Assembly (NCBI GenBank): GCA_021401465.1
Contig: JADDMT010000287.1
Location: 1 to 16,921, forward strand
Reading direction: 5' to 3'
DNA: 16,921 bases
Source of the DNA: Teratosphaeria epicoccoides
Taxonomy: Eukaryota > Ascomycota > Dothideomycetes > Mycosphaerellales > Teratosphaeriaceae
The position numbers and the translations under genes are program-made. Position 1 is the first letter of the stretch, and the number at the start of each line of letters is the position of its first letter. The notes beneath the pieces are model-generated. The model was not told the DNA's origin. It made no database searches and saw only the letters and a program-made list of their open reading frames with translations. Shown one piece after another: positions 8,947 to 16,921 of this stretch.

Positions 8947-10186
8947 TGTAGTGTGTTGTGTGGTGTTGTGTTGTGTGGGTTGAATGGTCGGCTATGTTGA
9001 GCGGGCGTGATCGAGGGAGGTACGTCGTGGGTAAAGATCGAGGATTTGGCAGGCGACGGCCAACGGGACGGGCTTTCCGCAGGGACGAGGTGATTGCGCC
9101 TCAACAGTCAGAGCGAGCAAGAAGGATCAGAGAGCGATAGTATGAAGGAGGCAGCGTGGTGGCTGTACAATTTGCAGGTAGCGAGTTGACGGGAGGAGGG
9201 ATGAGGGAAGGTGCGATGGTCGAACAGTGAAGCAGGAACGATACGATGCCGTAGTAGTAGCCTAGCAGGTCTGTGGGGAGTCGGGCAAGAGCAGCCGAGA
9301 GAGCTTGGACCAGGATTCAGACGGCGAATGGTCTCAGGGATGCCTCCAAAGAACCATCGTCCCCTGATCACATCTCTGGACCATCCGCAGTCGGTCAATA
9401 CCAGCCGATGGAATTCGACTGTCATGACCCTCATCCACCCATCCGTCAATATAATATATACTGTGTATCCGTGACCTCCGCGCTCGTTTGTCGATAGTCA
9501 TCGCAGTATGCCTGCCTGCATCGCCGATCCGATCCGACCCTTGGACGCACACAAGCACGCACGACCACGAGCAAGCTGAGCATCCAAGGGCATCCCGTCG
9601 TATACCTGAGTCTGTCATCGTCATCCAAGCACTTCTATTGTTGACAACCGTCACTTGCACGTGGCGTGTGTATCTTCAGCTCGACCGGCGGATGATTGTT
9701 GTGGTCCTGCCTGCGCTCGTCCTCGACTACACTACTGACGCCTGCCATCAGAATATCCATGTACCTATTGCGTGCAAGCATGTTGTCTCGTGCCACCGTT
9801 TTACATAAGCAGCGGAACCAACACCTGATGGTGTTCGACCGGTCGCAGCTCTGTAGCTCCCGACGATCTCCAGCTCGCGCCACTACCGTCACCTGCCATT
9901 CGGACTGACTTCTCGACGACTTGTCAATATTTTGAACCTCAGGTTGTGACGAGTGAGGCTTGTGTCCTGATGGACATCGCTTCCGTGATCAAATAGTTCC
10001 CTTGTTGTGGGAGCTCACCTGCATTCTTCGGAACAGTTTCGATACCGTGCGCGCGACGTCGATCCCGGAACCCTCACGCTGTTGCATTAAAGACAGACTC
10101 GAACGATCACACCCAAGCCCATTACCGCATGGCTCTATCTCTCATTGACATTCGAGAGCAGACCTCCTTCACGTGTCGGCCACTCT

Positions 10187-10923
10187 CTAGGACTTATTTA
10201 TGTCCCTGACATTGTCAAGCGCAATATAAGTCCTCTCAGTGACCGGCTCACTCTTGGCAACCGCCAACGTGACATTCTGCAGGTTGACATACGAGGCCGA
10301 CAAACCCGTCCGGATCTTCTGCGCGTCGAGAGTGCTGCCCGGCACGTGCGAGTAGGTCTGCACTGGCAACTGGTCGCCTGCGGTGTTGTAGCCGACCACG
10401 CTTGTCAAAGTGCCGGCCTGCGCGAGACCCGCAGTGGTGCCGGCGTCAGTGCCGAAGCCGAAGTAGAAGGACTGCAGGTCGAAGGACTGGATCGTGCTGT
10501 TGCGGGTCATGGTCGCGTAGGTGTTCAAGGTGACCGAGCCGAGCTGGAGGAGGTCGATAGGGCCTGCGGCACCAGCCTGCTGAGGCGGCGGGTGCGGAAG
10601 GATGGAGGCGGCGCCGGAAGTCGGGCGCTGTGAGACATCGCAGGCTTGGCTTTCTCATCCTGTCAGGCGCCGTGGGATGTTCTTACGAGGACGACAACGC
10701 CGCCGTAGGCGATGCCGTGATAGTCACCGACTGGAAACAGCTGTGGTGCAGCGACGTTGATGGTCAGATCGTCGAACTTTGAGAAGGTCAGTATGCTTCA
10801 AAATGGTCAGCTATCCTACAAGACCAGCTTACCGTATCCTCGAATTCGGTGCTGGCCCTTTTTCTGGCAAGGCGAGGGCGGAGAGGTGCTGGCCAAGGCC
10901 AGGAACTTGGTGAAGCTCTGCAT
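10187..10923 (-). CDS. Putative secreted protein, 3 exons, with frame-broken signal-peptide exon
   Basis: No family recognised with confidence; it resembles the numerous small secreted proteins of ascomycetes. Exons: 10923-10833 (91 nt), 10776-10687 (90 nt, phase 0) and 10627-10187 (441 nt including stop). Introns are 56 nt (gtaagc...caaag, with actgac) and 59 nt (gtaaga...cacag, with cctgac). Exons 2 and 3 form one clean frame: FDDLTINVAAPQLFPVGDYHG, then a Ser/Thr/Gly-rich domain with several N-x-S/T sites (NST, NVT). Exon 1 begins MQSFTKFLALAS, a good signal-peptide start, and ends RASTEFEDT, preceded by a Kex2-like basic pair, but these parts lie in different frames. One or two single-base losses, one in an A5 run, would explain it. 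No in-exon intron can repair it. It is either an inactivated gene or a base-call error. Confidence 0.62.
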
Positions 10924-11812
10924 TGTTACGAGACTTGGTGGCGGGATGTTGGTGTGTGAGTGTGGCCTTGATCTCTTTTGCTGGAGTACTAATGATAGAA
11001 ATCTGGACAGAGGAAGAGACGAGCTGCTACTTGTACCCAGCGTGCTCTGTCATGGCATTCGCTGTTCAGTGCGGCCGGCCATGCCGTGATGGCCTGGCAG
11101 TGCTCTTTGCAGAGCACGCCATGGCATATTGGAATGTCATGTCCATTGAACATAACATTGATTGATGATTGATCTCGAAGGCTTCCGAGAACTTATGCTA
11201 CAAAACGCCAACGGTCGACCAATCTGATCAAACTCAAGCAACATCGGCGGGCCCGTGTTGGATCCAGATCAGTGGAAGGGTTGCGGGCCTTATCCCAGGT
11301 GCAACGATGGTGATCCGCGCTTCCTGCGCCAAGGAACCAATCTTTGCCTTGGCTATCAGGTTAAGAGTCTCATCAAGCAATTATCTTCCAGGAGGTCATT
11401 TCGTAGCCGCAACGAAAGTGCAGCCTCGACTCGTGCAATTCATGTATCTTTCGATACCTTGTGTTTGACGGTTCTCAGAGCCTTTCTGGCTAACACGCCG
11501 GTACATGTACGTTGACGGTTGATACTCGAGCCGCCTTGGTGTTGAACGAAGATGCGCGCTCGCGTGACAGCTGCGAGAGTGCCTTGAATCTTGATGCCTG
11601 AGCCCGTGCATGTCTCATCGACACGTCCTCCGCATCCAGAATTCTTCGACGTGAATAGCAAGGGACACGCCAAAGCCATAACATAACACTGTGCGTAGCT
11701 GCCTTCGCGTGGAAAGATGACGCCGTTGCGCCGCTGGTCCTGCCACGACTTGTTCCACCGGCCGACGCAGTGACTGCGTCCAGATCGCTAAAGCTCCCTC
11801 ACTCCGCTGTTG
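10924..11812. promoter_or_regulatory. Divergent promoter region between the secreted-protein gene and GLE1
   Basis: The 889 bp separate two divergent starts. CCAAT pentamers occur at 11219-11223 and 11337-11341 in the GLE1 orientation, which might be promoter elements but are expected by chance at this length. A perfect 7-bp hairpin lies at 11100-11117. The stretch 11231-11357 has an open, Cys-containing frame (KGCGPYPRC, GTNLCLGYQ) ending at a donor-like cag^gttaag. It could be a decayed exon, but no gene can be built around it. Confidence 0.4.
11100..11117. repeat. Perfect 7-bp inverted repeat (hairpin)
   Basis: gtgctct, a 4-nt loop (ttgc) and agagcac. The flanks extend the pairing imperfectly (tggca / gcca). 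It lies in the divergent intergenic region and its role is unknown. Confidence 0.6.
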
Positions 11813-13754
11813 ATGGATCCCCTTGACTCTGTCGACATGAGCTCGCCTTTGCGCTCCCCCGAGGCCAATGGCCGGTCCAATTCGAGCCCTCATTCGAGTC
11901 GCACCCGACGCGCCGACTCGGGCCACGGACGAGTCAACGGATATCATTCCTCCCCGAGTCGCTCTTTCCAGCTACCAACCGACAATCCCTCCCGTCAGCT
12001 ATGGGATGAGATGAGCAAGCTTTATCTGAATGAGGAGAAGAGCTTCCGACAGAGTCTCAACGCACAGACCGCCGAACAAGAGCGACTGCACAAAGAGGCA
12101 TTGCGGGAGGCATTGGAACGTCATGAGGCAGTACGGGAGTCTGCAGAGAGAGCACGCGCTCAGCTCGAACTTGAAATACAGATCGAGCGGCAGAAGCGCG
12201 CAGAACGTGAGAAGGCAGAGTTGGCTAGGAAGGAGAGGGAGCTTGCTGAAGCCAAGGCCGCTGCCGAGCGCAGAGAGCTCGAGGAGTCCAAGAGGCAGGA
12301 GCAGGCGCGCAAGCAGCGCGAAGCTTTGCAGCGCGAGAAGGAGGAGCAAGCGCGTCGTGCGGAAGCGCAAAAGCAGCAGGAGGCTAAGGAGAAAGCTGAG
12401 CGTGAGGCCGCTAGGCAGAAGGAGGAGGCAGATCGCAAGGCCAGGGAAGACGCAAAGGCACGAGAAGATGCTGCGGCGCGAGAACGAGAACGGAAAGCTA
12501 CCGTCCAATCGCAATCTCAGCCTGCTGTGAGGACAAGGAATGGGACAAGCGCAATTGCCGCACCGTCATCAGCATCATCAATCTCTCAGCTGTCAGCCGA
12601 CCCTCTCGCCCAGGCCGTCAATCGAGGCCTGGTCTCAAGTCTGAAAAAGCGAGAGCAGGAGCATGAGCAATATTTAGGCATCCATTCGAAGCTGAAGGCC
12701 CTGCGGAATCGTGTCAAGCAGGTCCTGTCGCAGATGTCCAAAGAAGCCACCGCAGCCCACCAAGCCAAGATTGCTGCGAGACAGGCGCCACAAGGAAGCC
12801 GAGCCGAAATGCCGCCAGCGAAACAGAAGATGGACTACTGGAAGCAGGAGATCAGGAAGAAAATTGGACAGCTCAACAAAGTTGACAAGAACGAAAACAA
12901 GCAGAAGGTGAGGTCTCCTTACGCCACTATGCTGGACCTTGTGCTGACTCGCTCGACAGCTTGTAGAAGTTCGTGCGCTCTTATCGCAAGCCAGAAGCGA
13001 TGAGCTGATGCTGCAGTGCCAAAGGGTCGACGTCACCGAGTACATCATCGGCGTTCACTCGCATCAACCTGTACCGGCAACCACAGACGCTGAAAAGCAA
13101 TACCCAGAACTCATGCTCTACCTGCTGAACCTCACAGCGAAACTTCTTCTGAAGCAGCTCTACCAGGATACGGGCGAAGACACCAAGATCGCAGATGCAA
13201 TTGGCGTCTTCACGTGCACCATCTTCTCTGTCCCAGAATTCCGCTGGCAGGGTGTTAGTCTGATTGACATTGTTTGGGCGAAGTACCACGTCCTGGCTCC
13301 GGCTCTTTTTGGCTTGAATCCTCCGCCTACCGCGGCGGGTAGAAGACTCATCGGCTGGAAAGCAGACATGGACGCGACTGAGTTCTATCGCGCGCAATGG
13401 GCCTACGGTGCCGGCTTCTCTGCACTGACGTTACGAGACTTCTCTCGATCCAAGAATCCGAATCCAGCGCCCAACAGGATCTGGTGGGAGAGCATGTCAC
13501 GGATCCTCAACATTCCAGCTGGGCGGGCGCAGCACGCGCAGTACTGGCTTGTCAAGGGCATGATCGAGGAGTGGGTACCGCGCATTATTGGAATCTTTGG
13601 TGGTGCAGGCAAGGCCCTACTGAAAAATTGCATTAGAGACTTTCCGCAGAAAGGTCCGAGAGACGCCAACAAGCAGGTGAAGATGGAGGGTCCGCTGTTG
13701 GCATTGCAGAGTCTGGAGACCAGCGTGCAGAAAAAGTGGAACATTACGCTCTAG
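11813..13754 (+). CDS. GLE1: Gle1 nuclear pore mRNA export factor, 2 exons
   Basis: Gle1 sits on the cytoplasmic side of the nuclear pore and, with inositol hexakisphosphate, activates the DEAD-box ATPase Dbp5 to release exported mRNPs. Exons: 11813-12907 and 12960-13754. The 52-nt phase-0 intron has donor gtgagg, a branch-like gctgac and acceptor gacag. Total 629 residues. Order: Ser/Arg-rich disordered N-terminus (1-60); long Glu/Lys/Arg/Ala coiled coil, about 64-235; Ser-rich linker; C-terminal GLE1 domain from about 265 to the end, with recognisable segments VFTCTIFSVPEFRWQG, GWKADMD, ARAQHAQYWLVKGMIEEWVP-like text and LKNCIRDFPQKGP. The exon join reads KQK-LVEVRALLS without a frame change. 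ATG 11837 (MSSPLRSPEANG) is an alternative start. The frame continues open for 132 codons past the TAG (see the next entry), so the true C-terminus is uncertain. Confidence 0.93.
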
Positions 13755-14153
13755 AAGGGTGCGATGACAAGGCCCGCGCTGCAGAGAAATGGCGCGGACC
13801 TCGCAACAGCAACAGGTACGGAAGGGATGGTAAGCGCGAATACAGGCGGGCTTAGCATCAAGGGCGCATCGAATGCAAGTAAAGGGCGAATCCCATCCGT
13901 CAATCCACAGGCGCCACCACAACAGGCACTGAGAGCTTCCATGTGGGCGAGCGGTGGCGGTGGAGGGTCTTCGGGGGCCAGAGCTCCTGCTCGAGCGGCG
14001 CCGAACCCGGTTCAGGTTGGTGCGCAAACATCCAGGTCCTCCACCAGCGTGCAGTACCGCCCTTCTGGTCGAGGGCAGAGTACGGCATACGGTGACAGCC
14101 CGGCTGGACCGAGGGCAAACGGCACTGGACTGCCTGGAAGCTGGCTTAGGTAG
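13755..14153 (+). other. In-frame open extension after the GLE1 stop codon
   Basis: Directly after the GLE1 TAG (13752-13754) the same frame stays open for 132 codons to TAG at 14151-14153. It encodes a Gly/Ala/Ser/Arg-rich, disordered-looking tail (for example ALQRNGADLATATGTEG and SMWASGGGGGSSGARAPARA). A 60-nt segment, 13725-13784, begins GT (gtgcag), ends ctgcag, is phase 0 and contains the TAG. Splicing it would fuse the tail to Gle1 and remove QKKWNITL and its surroundings. The donor is weak and no strong branch site is seen. Alternatives are plain 3' UTR that happens to be open, stop-codon readthrough, or a recent nonsense change. Confidence 0.4.
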
Positions 14154-15290
14154 CGACAGGGAGCAGCTGTCAGACGTACGTCGACGGGTTGCTGTATGCC
14201 TATATATCACACTACAAGGCTACGGGCGTGCAAGGTACGCTGCCCTATGCCGTACCATATGTAATGTGAGACATGGACCAAGCTTCGGTGACTGTCTCGT
14301 ATCGCAGGTAACTCGTCCGTTCCCCTTGGCACATTTCCGAGTCCTGGCGGTACCAGTGTAAGCAGCGCAACGCGCCATAGTATGCTTTGGTCATCAGACT
14401 GCTAACACGGCCCCAATGAGTGTCTCACCATTTCATCTAAGCATGCGCTGAGTCCTGACATTACAACATCTGGCATCAGCACTCTGCAGCTCTAAGTGCA
14501 ACCTCGTGCTTGAAGATGGGAGATGGACGCGAGACTAGTGACTGTGAAACGCTATCTCCATAGCAGACTATCGCTTGTAGGTTCTACACAAAGCGCGAAG
14601 CCACTCATCGGGAGGTCGAGGGCACATCAGCGTTCTCGCGATCCTGTCCTGCTTGCGCCGCATCCTCCCTGTTTTCAACAAGCCAGATGCTCGGCGGACC
14701 CTCAGGTCGATCTCCTCTGCCAAGAGCAAGTGGTGACTTGAATCGGTTTGCACGGCTGCTGTAGTTCCACGGATCTTGTCGCTCCGGTCCTTTGGGGTTT
14801 GGCTGTATGGCGGAGGGTAGGTGGAGATTCGTGATGCTGAAGAGGGGGGGCTTTCTTATGCTCTTCCCTGTTCTTTGTGAAGCAGCAGCGCCCTGGCAAT
14901 GGATGGTTGCAGCTCGGTTAGTATTGTGTCAGTAGCACATGCGGCTGATCTAGGTTGAGGTGGGTCCAGGTCCTCCGTCTTTGTTTGTGGCAAGCCATGA
15001 TGGCGAGAGTCTGGTTTCTGACAGGTCGAGGGAACTCAAGCCGCTTGTGCCACGCATCACGAGATCAATGATCGATGAGTCTGGTGATCACTCAGCATGC
15101 ACGTGGAGGGCATGGCAGAAGGGAGTTGGATGCTACGGATGGTGGAAGGGGTACCTCAGGGCGGTGCGCTGTTGGGAGCGAGTGTGAGATTACTACTGAG
15201 TTTTCGACTTTCGGACTTCACTTCGTGTTTTCACATGGTATTGTCGCTATTGTGACTGCGAACGCAGCGCGAATAGCACAGGATTATGTA
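14154..15290. other. Gene-free stretch between GLE1 and the AT-rich block
   Basis: I find no supportable gene, tRNA or repeat here. Short frames on both strands lack domains and splice support. Base composition is balanced until about 15180, then drifts toward the AT-rich repeat block. It probably holds the GLE1 3' UTR and non-coding spacer. Confidence 0.5.
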
Positions 15291-15336
15291 TCCTGTGATT
15301 GTATAGTGAAGTGTCCTATGATTGTATAGTGAAGTG
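15291..15336. repeat. 23-bp tandem duplication at the edge of the AT-rich block
   Basis: Copies 15291-15313 and 15314-15336 (tcctRtgattgtatagtgaa plus gtg) differ only by one G/A transition. They sit just before the start of the RIP-like block. Confidence 0.9.
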
Positions 15337-15480
15337 ATATTAGTAGGTACAAATATTTTCGATTATGGCGCCTTCTTCGCTATTACCATGCTATCTACCC
15401 ACACTGTTTGACGACTCCTCTACTAAGATACTAGCGATACTGCTACTAACATAGCCTAACAGTAAGTATTCGCAGTGTAT

Positions 15481-16053
15481 TTGCGCTAGTATTTAGCTAA
15501 CAGAGCCTTCAGATTACGCAAGCTAACTACCTCTAGCTCTTACGACTTCTAGTATATTAGTCAGTCTGACTAGGACACCCTCATCTAAGAGAATAAGCTG
15601 GCGCAGGCACGTAAATTCGATTAATCTAGCTGTATCATAGAGACAGATAATAGCAAGATAGTACTAAGTCTATATAATGAATGTAATAAGCATAAGCTTA
15701 ACTATAAGGTCTTTAGCAACTAGTCTGACAAGGCATGCGCCTAGAACAAGCGCTTTAGCAAGAGTCCTTACTCTACTACAATAGTATATAAGCCTACAAT
15801 TAAAGAGAAGATAGAGGTACTTAAGTAGAGGCTAGCCGCAAGTAAGGCGCAAGTAGTGTAGCTAGATTCTGATCTTGATTCTGTGAAGGCTAAGCTAGTA
15901 GTAGTTAAGGGAGTTAACAATACAGGTAGTAGTATAGTTGTTAGCATGAACATAGGTACAATTAGGGCGCGAGTCGAGGAATTAGTAGGTCTTGTTAGCT
16001 GTTATAAGGGTAGGTGCTAATAGCAGGAAGGTGACTAGGTATTAGACTCGTAG
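15481..16053 (+). pseudogene. Relic reading frame, part 1 (TAG/TAA-only stops)
   Basis: Frame starting ttg at 15481. Between 13 TAG/TAA stops the text stays protein-like, for example LAQARKFD, SCIIETDNSKIVLSLYNECN and KPTIKEKIEVLK, then a charged helical stretch (RLAASKAQVV, LDSDLDSVKAKLVVVKG), and ends GLVSCYKGRC and EGD/VLDS. Reading each stop as a former Gln gives continuous text. Similar openness continues upstream to about 15420 with further TAA codons. Function unknown; probably a transposable-element protein. Confidence 0.6.
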
Positions 16054-16143
16054 AGCTGTGAAGAATATCGATAATGGCAATTGTCCTTGTAACTAACTAT
16101 CCCCTAGGGAAAGGGAATTAAATTAAGCACGAAGCTCCTAACT
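16001..16143 (+). repeat. Direct repeat copy 1 (about 145 bp)
   Basis: This copy runs from gttataagggtaggtg to aagctcctaact. It matches 16773-16921 along its length, mostly with C/T and G/A differences plus a few short indels, the pattern left by RIP on two related copies. Confidence 0.9.
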
Positions 16144-16224
16144 ACCTATCCTGAAGCTATCCCTATATACTAGAGAGACCGAGCAGCTCTATTAGATCTG
16201 TTAACAGACCTAACAGATCTGTGT

Positions 16225-16260
16225 CTATAGATCTGTAGACTAACCCTACAGATCTAAGGG
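16225..16260 (+). repeat. 34-36 bp direct repeat, copy A, in AGATCT-rich tract
   Basis: ctatagatctgtagacta and onward, ending gatctaaggg. It matches 16299-16333 with one C/T transition over about 32 bp. Confidence 0.88.
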
Positions 16261-16298
16261 TCTATTATCCTACGATAGATCCCTTCTTCCTTATAGGC

Positions 16299-16333
16299 CT
16301 ATAGATCTGTAGACTAACCCTATAGATCTAGGG
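16299..16333 (+). repeat. 34-36 bp direct repeat, copy B, in AGATCT-rich tract
   Basis: Second copy of the 16225-16260 sequence, 74 bp downstream. Each copy contains two AGATCT palindromes. Confidence 0.88.
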
Positions 16334-16709
16334 ATCTGTCCTTACGTGACAGATCCTTTCTCCTATGACTATGCTTATGACTCATAGTACTCCTATGACT
16401 ATACTATGACTTATAGCACTTAGGACCCTCATGATCCTGTGACCTATAGTACTCCTAACACTTATGACACTATCCCCCTCTTAGCCTAGCTCGTCCCTAA
16501 GCTACCTTATTAGTGCGGGGTTTCTCTTGTCATTTCCTTTTATGCCATGATGTCTTCTCTTTCTACATTACTGCCTTGTGTCATCCTAGACACTAACACC
16601 CCTTTAACGCAGAAACGCAAACGCCGCGCGAATCGAATCTATCGTTAGGGCCAGGATAGCATGAAGTCCTGTACTTAGTGTCAAGAGTTAAAGCTCGTTT
16701 ATTAGGTAC

Positions 16710-16729
16710 ACATTTCCTTAGGGAAATGT
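16710..16729. repeat. 8-bp inverted repeat in the relic element
   Basis: acatttcc, four bases (ttag), ggaaatgt: a perfect 8-bp stem inside the relic reading frame. It may be coincidental to the coding sequence. Confidence 0.55.
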
Positions 16730-16772
16730 TCGTAATGTTACTTTAGCAACTGTCGAAGTTGCGACGTAAAGT

Positions 16773-16921
16773 GTCATAAGGGTAGGTGCCGATAGCAGGA
16801 AGGTGACTAGGTGTTAGACTCGGGAGCTGTGAAGAATATCGACAATAGCAGTTAACCTTGTAACTGACTCTCCTCTAAGCAAGAGAGGATTGAATTGAGA
16901 TTAAGCACGAAGCTCCTAACT
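16773..16921 (+). repeat. Direct repeat copy 2 (about 149 bp, reaches window end)
   Basis: This copy starts gtcataagggtaggtg, 772 bp after copy 1, and ends at the window edge with the same aagctcctaact. Both copies encode the module KGRC / QEGD / VLDS / VKNIDN of the relic frame. The window edge hides whether the repeat continues. Confidence 0.9.

Larger units (their letters stand above)
8574..10186. promoter_or_regulatory. Long gene-free upstream region of SSD1
   Basis: The 1.6 kb lie between the SSD1 start and the 3' end of the next minus-strand gene, and presumably hold the SSD1 promoter and 5' leader. I find no frame with a recognisable domain on either strand. The notable content is a CTG-type repeat (8820-8845) and a GT tract (8898-8946), which on the SSD1 strand read as CAG and CA runs and create long low-complexity frames. 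A short AT-rich patch occurs near 9449-9461. No tRNA-like clover pattern was seen. Confidence 0.5.
16055..16864 (+). pseudogene. Relic reading frame, part 2, with Cys/His-rich end
   Basis: This continues part 1 in the +1 frame. Repeat copy 1 has one extra base relative to copy 2 (gactcgtagagctg against gactcgggagctg), so the two parts were probably one reading frame. It has 19 TAG/TAA stops and no TGA before 16865. The text includes a Tyr/Asp-rich stretch (SYDYAYDS, YSYDYTMTYST), a basic QKRKRRANRIYR, and a Cys/His-rich segment with CysxxCys-like spacing (KSCT-x-C, GKCS-x-C, NCRSCDVKCHKGRC) that could have bound zinc. No family recognised. Confidence 0.6.
15337..16921 (+). mobile_element. RIP-degraded repeat block, probably a relic transposable element
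   Basis: Composition changes sharply from the gene region to sequence rich in TpA and poor in CpA. In 15661-15720 I count 12 TpA and 2 CpA, against 2 and 7 in the GLE1 line 13021-13080. Two linked + strand frames (15481-16053 and 16055-16855) carry 32 stop codons, all TAG or TAA and none TGA, as expected when CAG/CAA codons suffer C-to-T at CpA. This is the mark of fungal repeat-induced point mutation, which targets duplicated DNA. The element class is not recognised; I see no diagnostic transposase, integrase or reverse transcriptase motif and no terminal inverted repeats. The window ends inside the block. Confidence 0.8.

Noticed and set aside
8751..9104. 117-codon minus-strand frame with Thr-His and poly-Gln runs
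   Set aside because: It is created by the CA and CAG microsatellites; at most an upstream frame in the SSD1 leader.
15768..15953. Minus-strand 61-codon frame resembling a signal peptide or membrane protein
   Set aside because: It lies antisense to the RIP relic; the hydrophobicity comes from AT-rich antisense codons.
1..16921. Search for tRNA, rRNA and CRISPR arrays
   Set aside because: No clover-leaf-like A/B boxes, rRNA text or regularly spaced repeats were seen. The direct repeats present are tandem duplications or relic-element repeats.
16001..16921. Interpretation of the two 143-149 bp repeats as LTRs of a solo retroelement
   Set aside because: The repeats lie within a continuous coding-like frame, and the 630 bp between them encodes relic protein text without gag/pol motifs, primer-binding site or polypurine tract. 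Not excluded, but unsupported.

Overview
The window looks like nuclear DNA of a filamentous ascomycete (Pezizomycotina). I lean to a Dothideomycetes-like fungus, but that is inference and cannot be proved here. The reasons are GC-rich genes, short GT-AG introns (52-102 nt), fungal versions of conserved eukaryotic genes (EMP24, SSD1, GLE1), and an AT-rich tail whose in-frame stops are all TAG/TAA, as repeat-induced point mutation (RIP) produces.

Layout. 1-708: no recognisable gene; a 20-base G run at the edge and a 23-bp tandem duplication. 709-1521 (-): EMP24/p24-beta cargo receptor, three exons. 1522-2399: divergent promoter with microsatellite and minisatellite tracts. 2400-3582 (+): Lys-rich Myb/SANT-like protein, two exons, with a perfect 15-bp coding repeat. 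3583-4302: convergent 3' region. 4303-8573 (-): complete SSD1-family RNA-binding protein (1371 codons), three exons. 8574-10186: long gene-free upstream region of SSD1 with CTG and GT microsatellites. 10187-10923 (-): putative secreted protein, three exons; its signal-peptide exon is out of frame with the rest. 10924-11812: divergent promoter region. 11813-13754 (+): GLE1 mRNA-export factor, two exons, followed in the same frame by 132 open codons after its TAG. 14154 to about 15200: no gene seen. About 15337-16921: a RIP-degraded repeat block holding a long relic reading frame with two copies of a 143-149 bp module.

The intact genes are unlinked housekeeping functions: ER-Golgi traffic (EMP24), mRNA control and cell-wall growth (SSD1), and mRNA export through the nuclear pore (GLE1). 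I see no operon-like or cluster logic. The points most worth a second look are the RIP relic with its repeated Cys/His module, the reading frame past the GLE1 stop, the frame-broken secreted-protein gene, and the dense set of NDR-kinase docking and phosphorylation motifs in the SSD1 N-terminus. All gene models are manual predictions from splice signals, reading frame and remembered family conservation; no database search was run.
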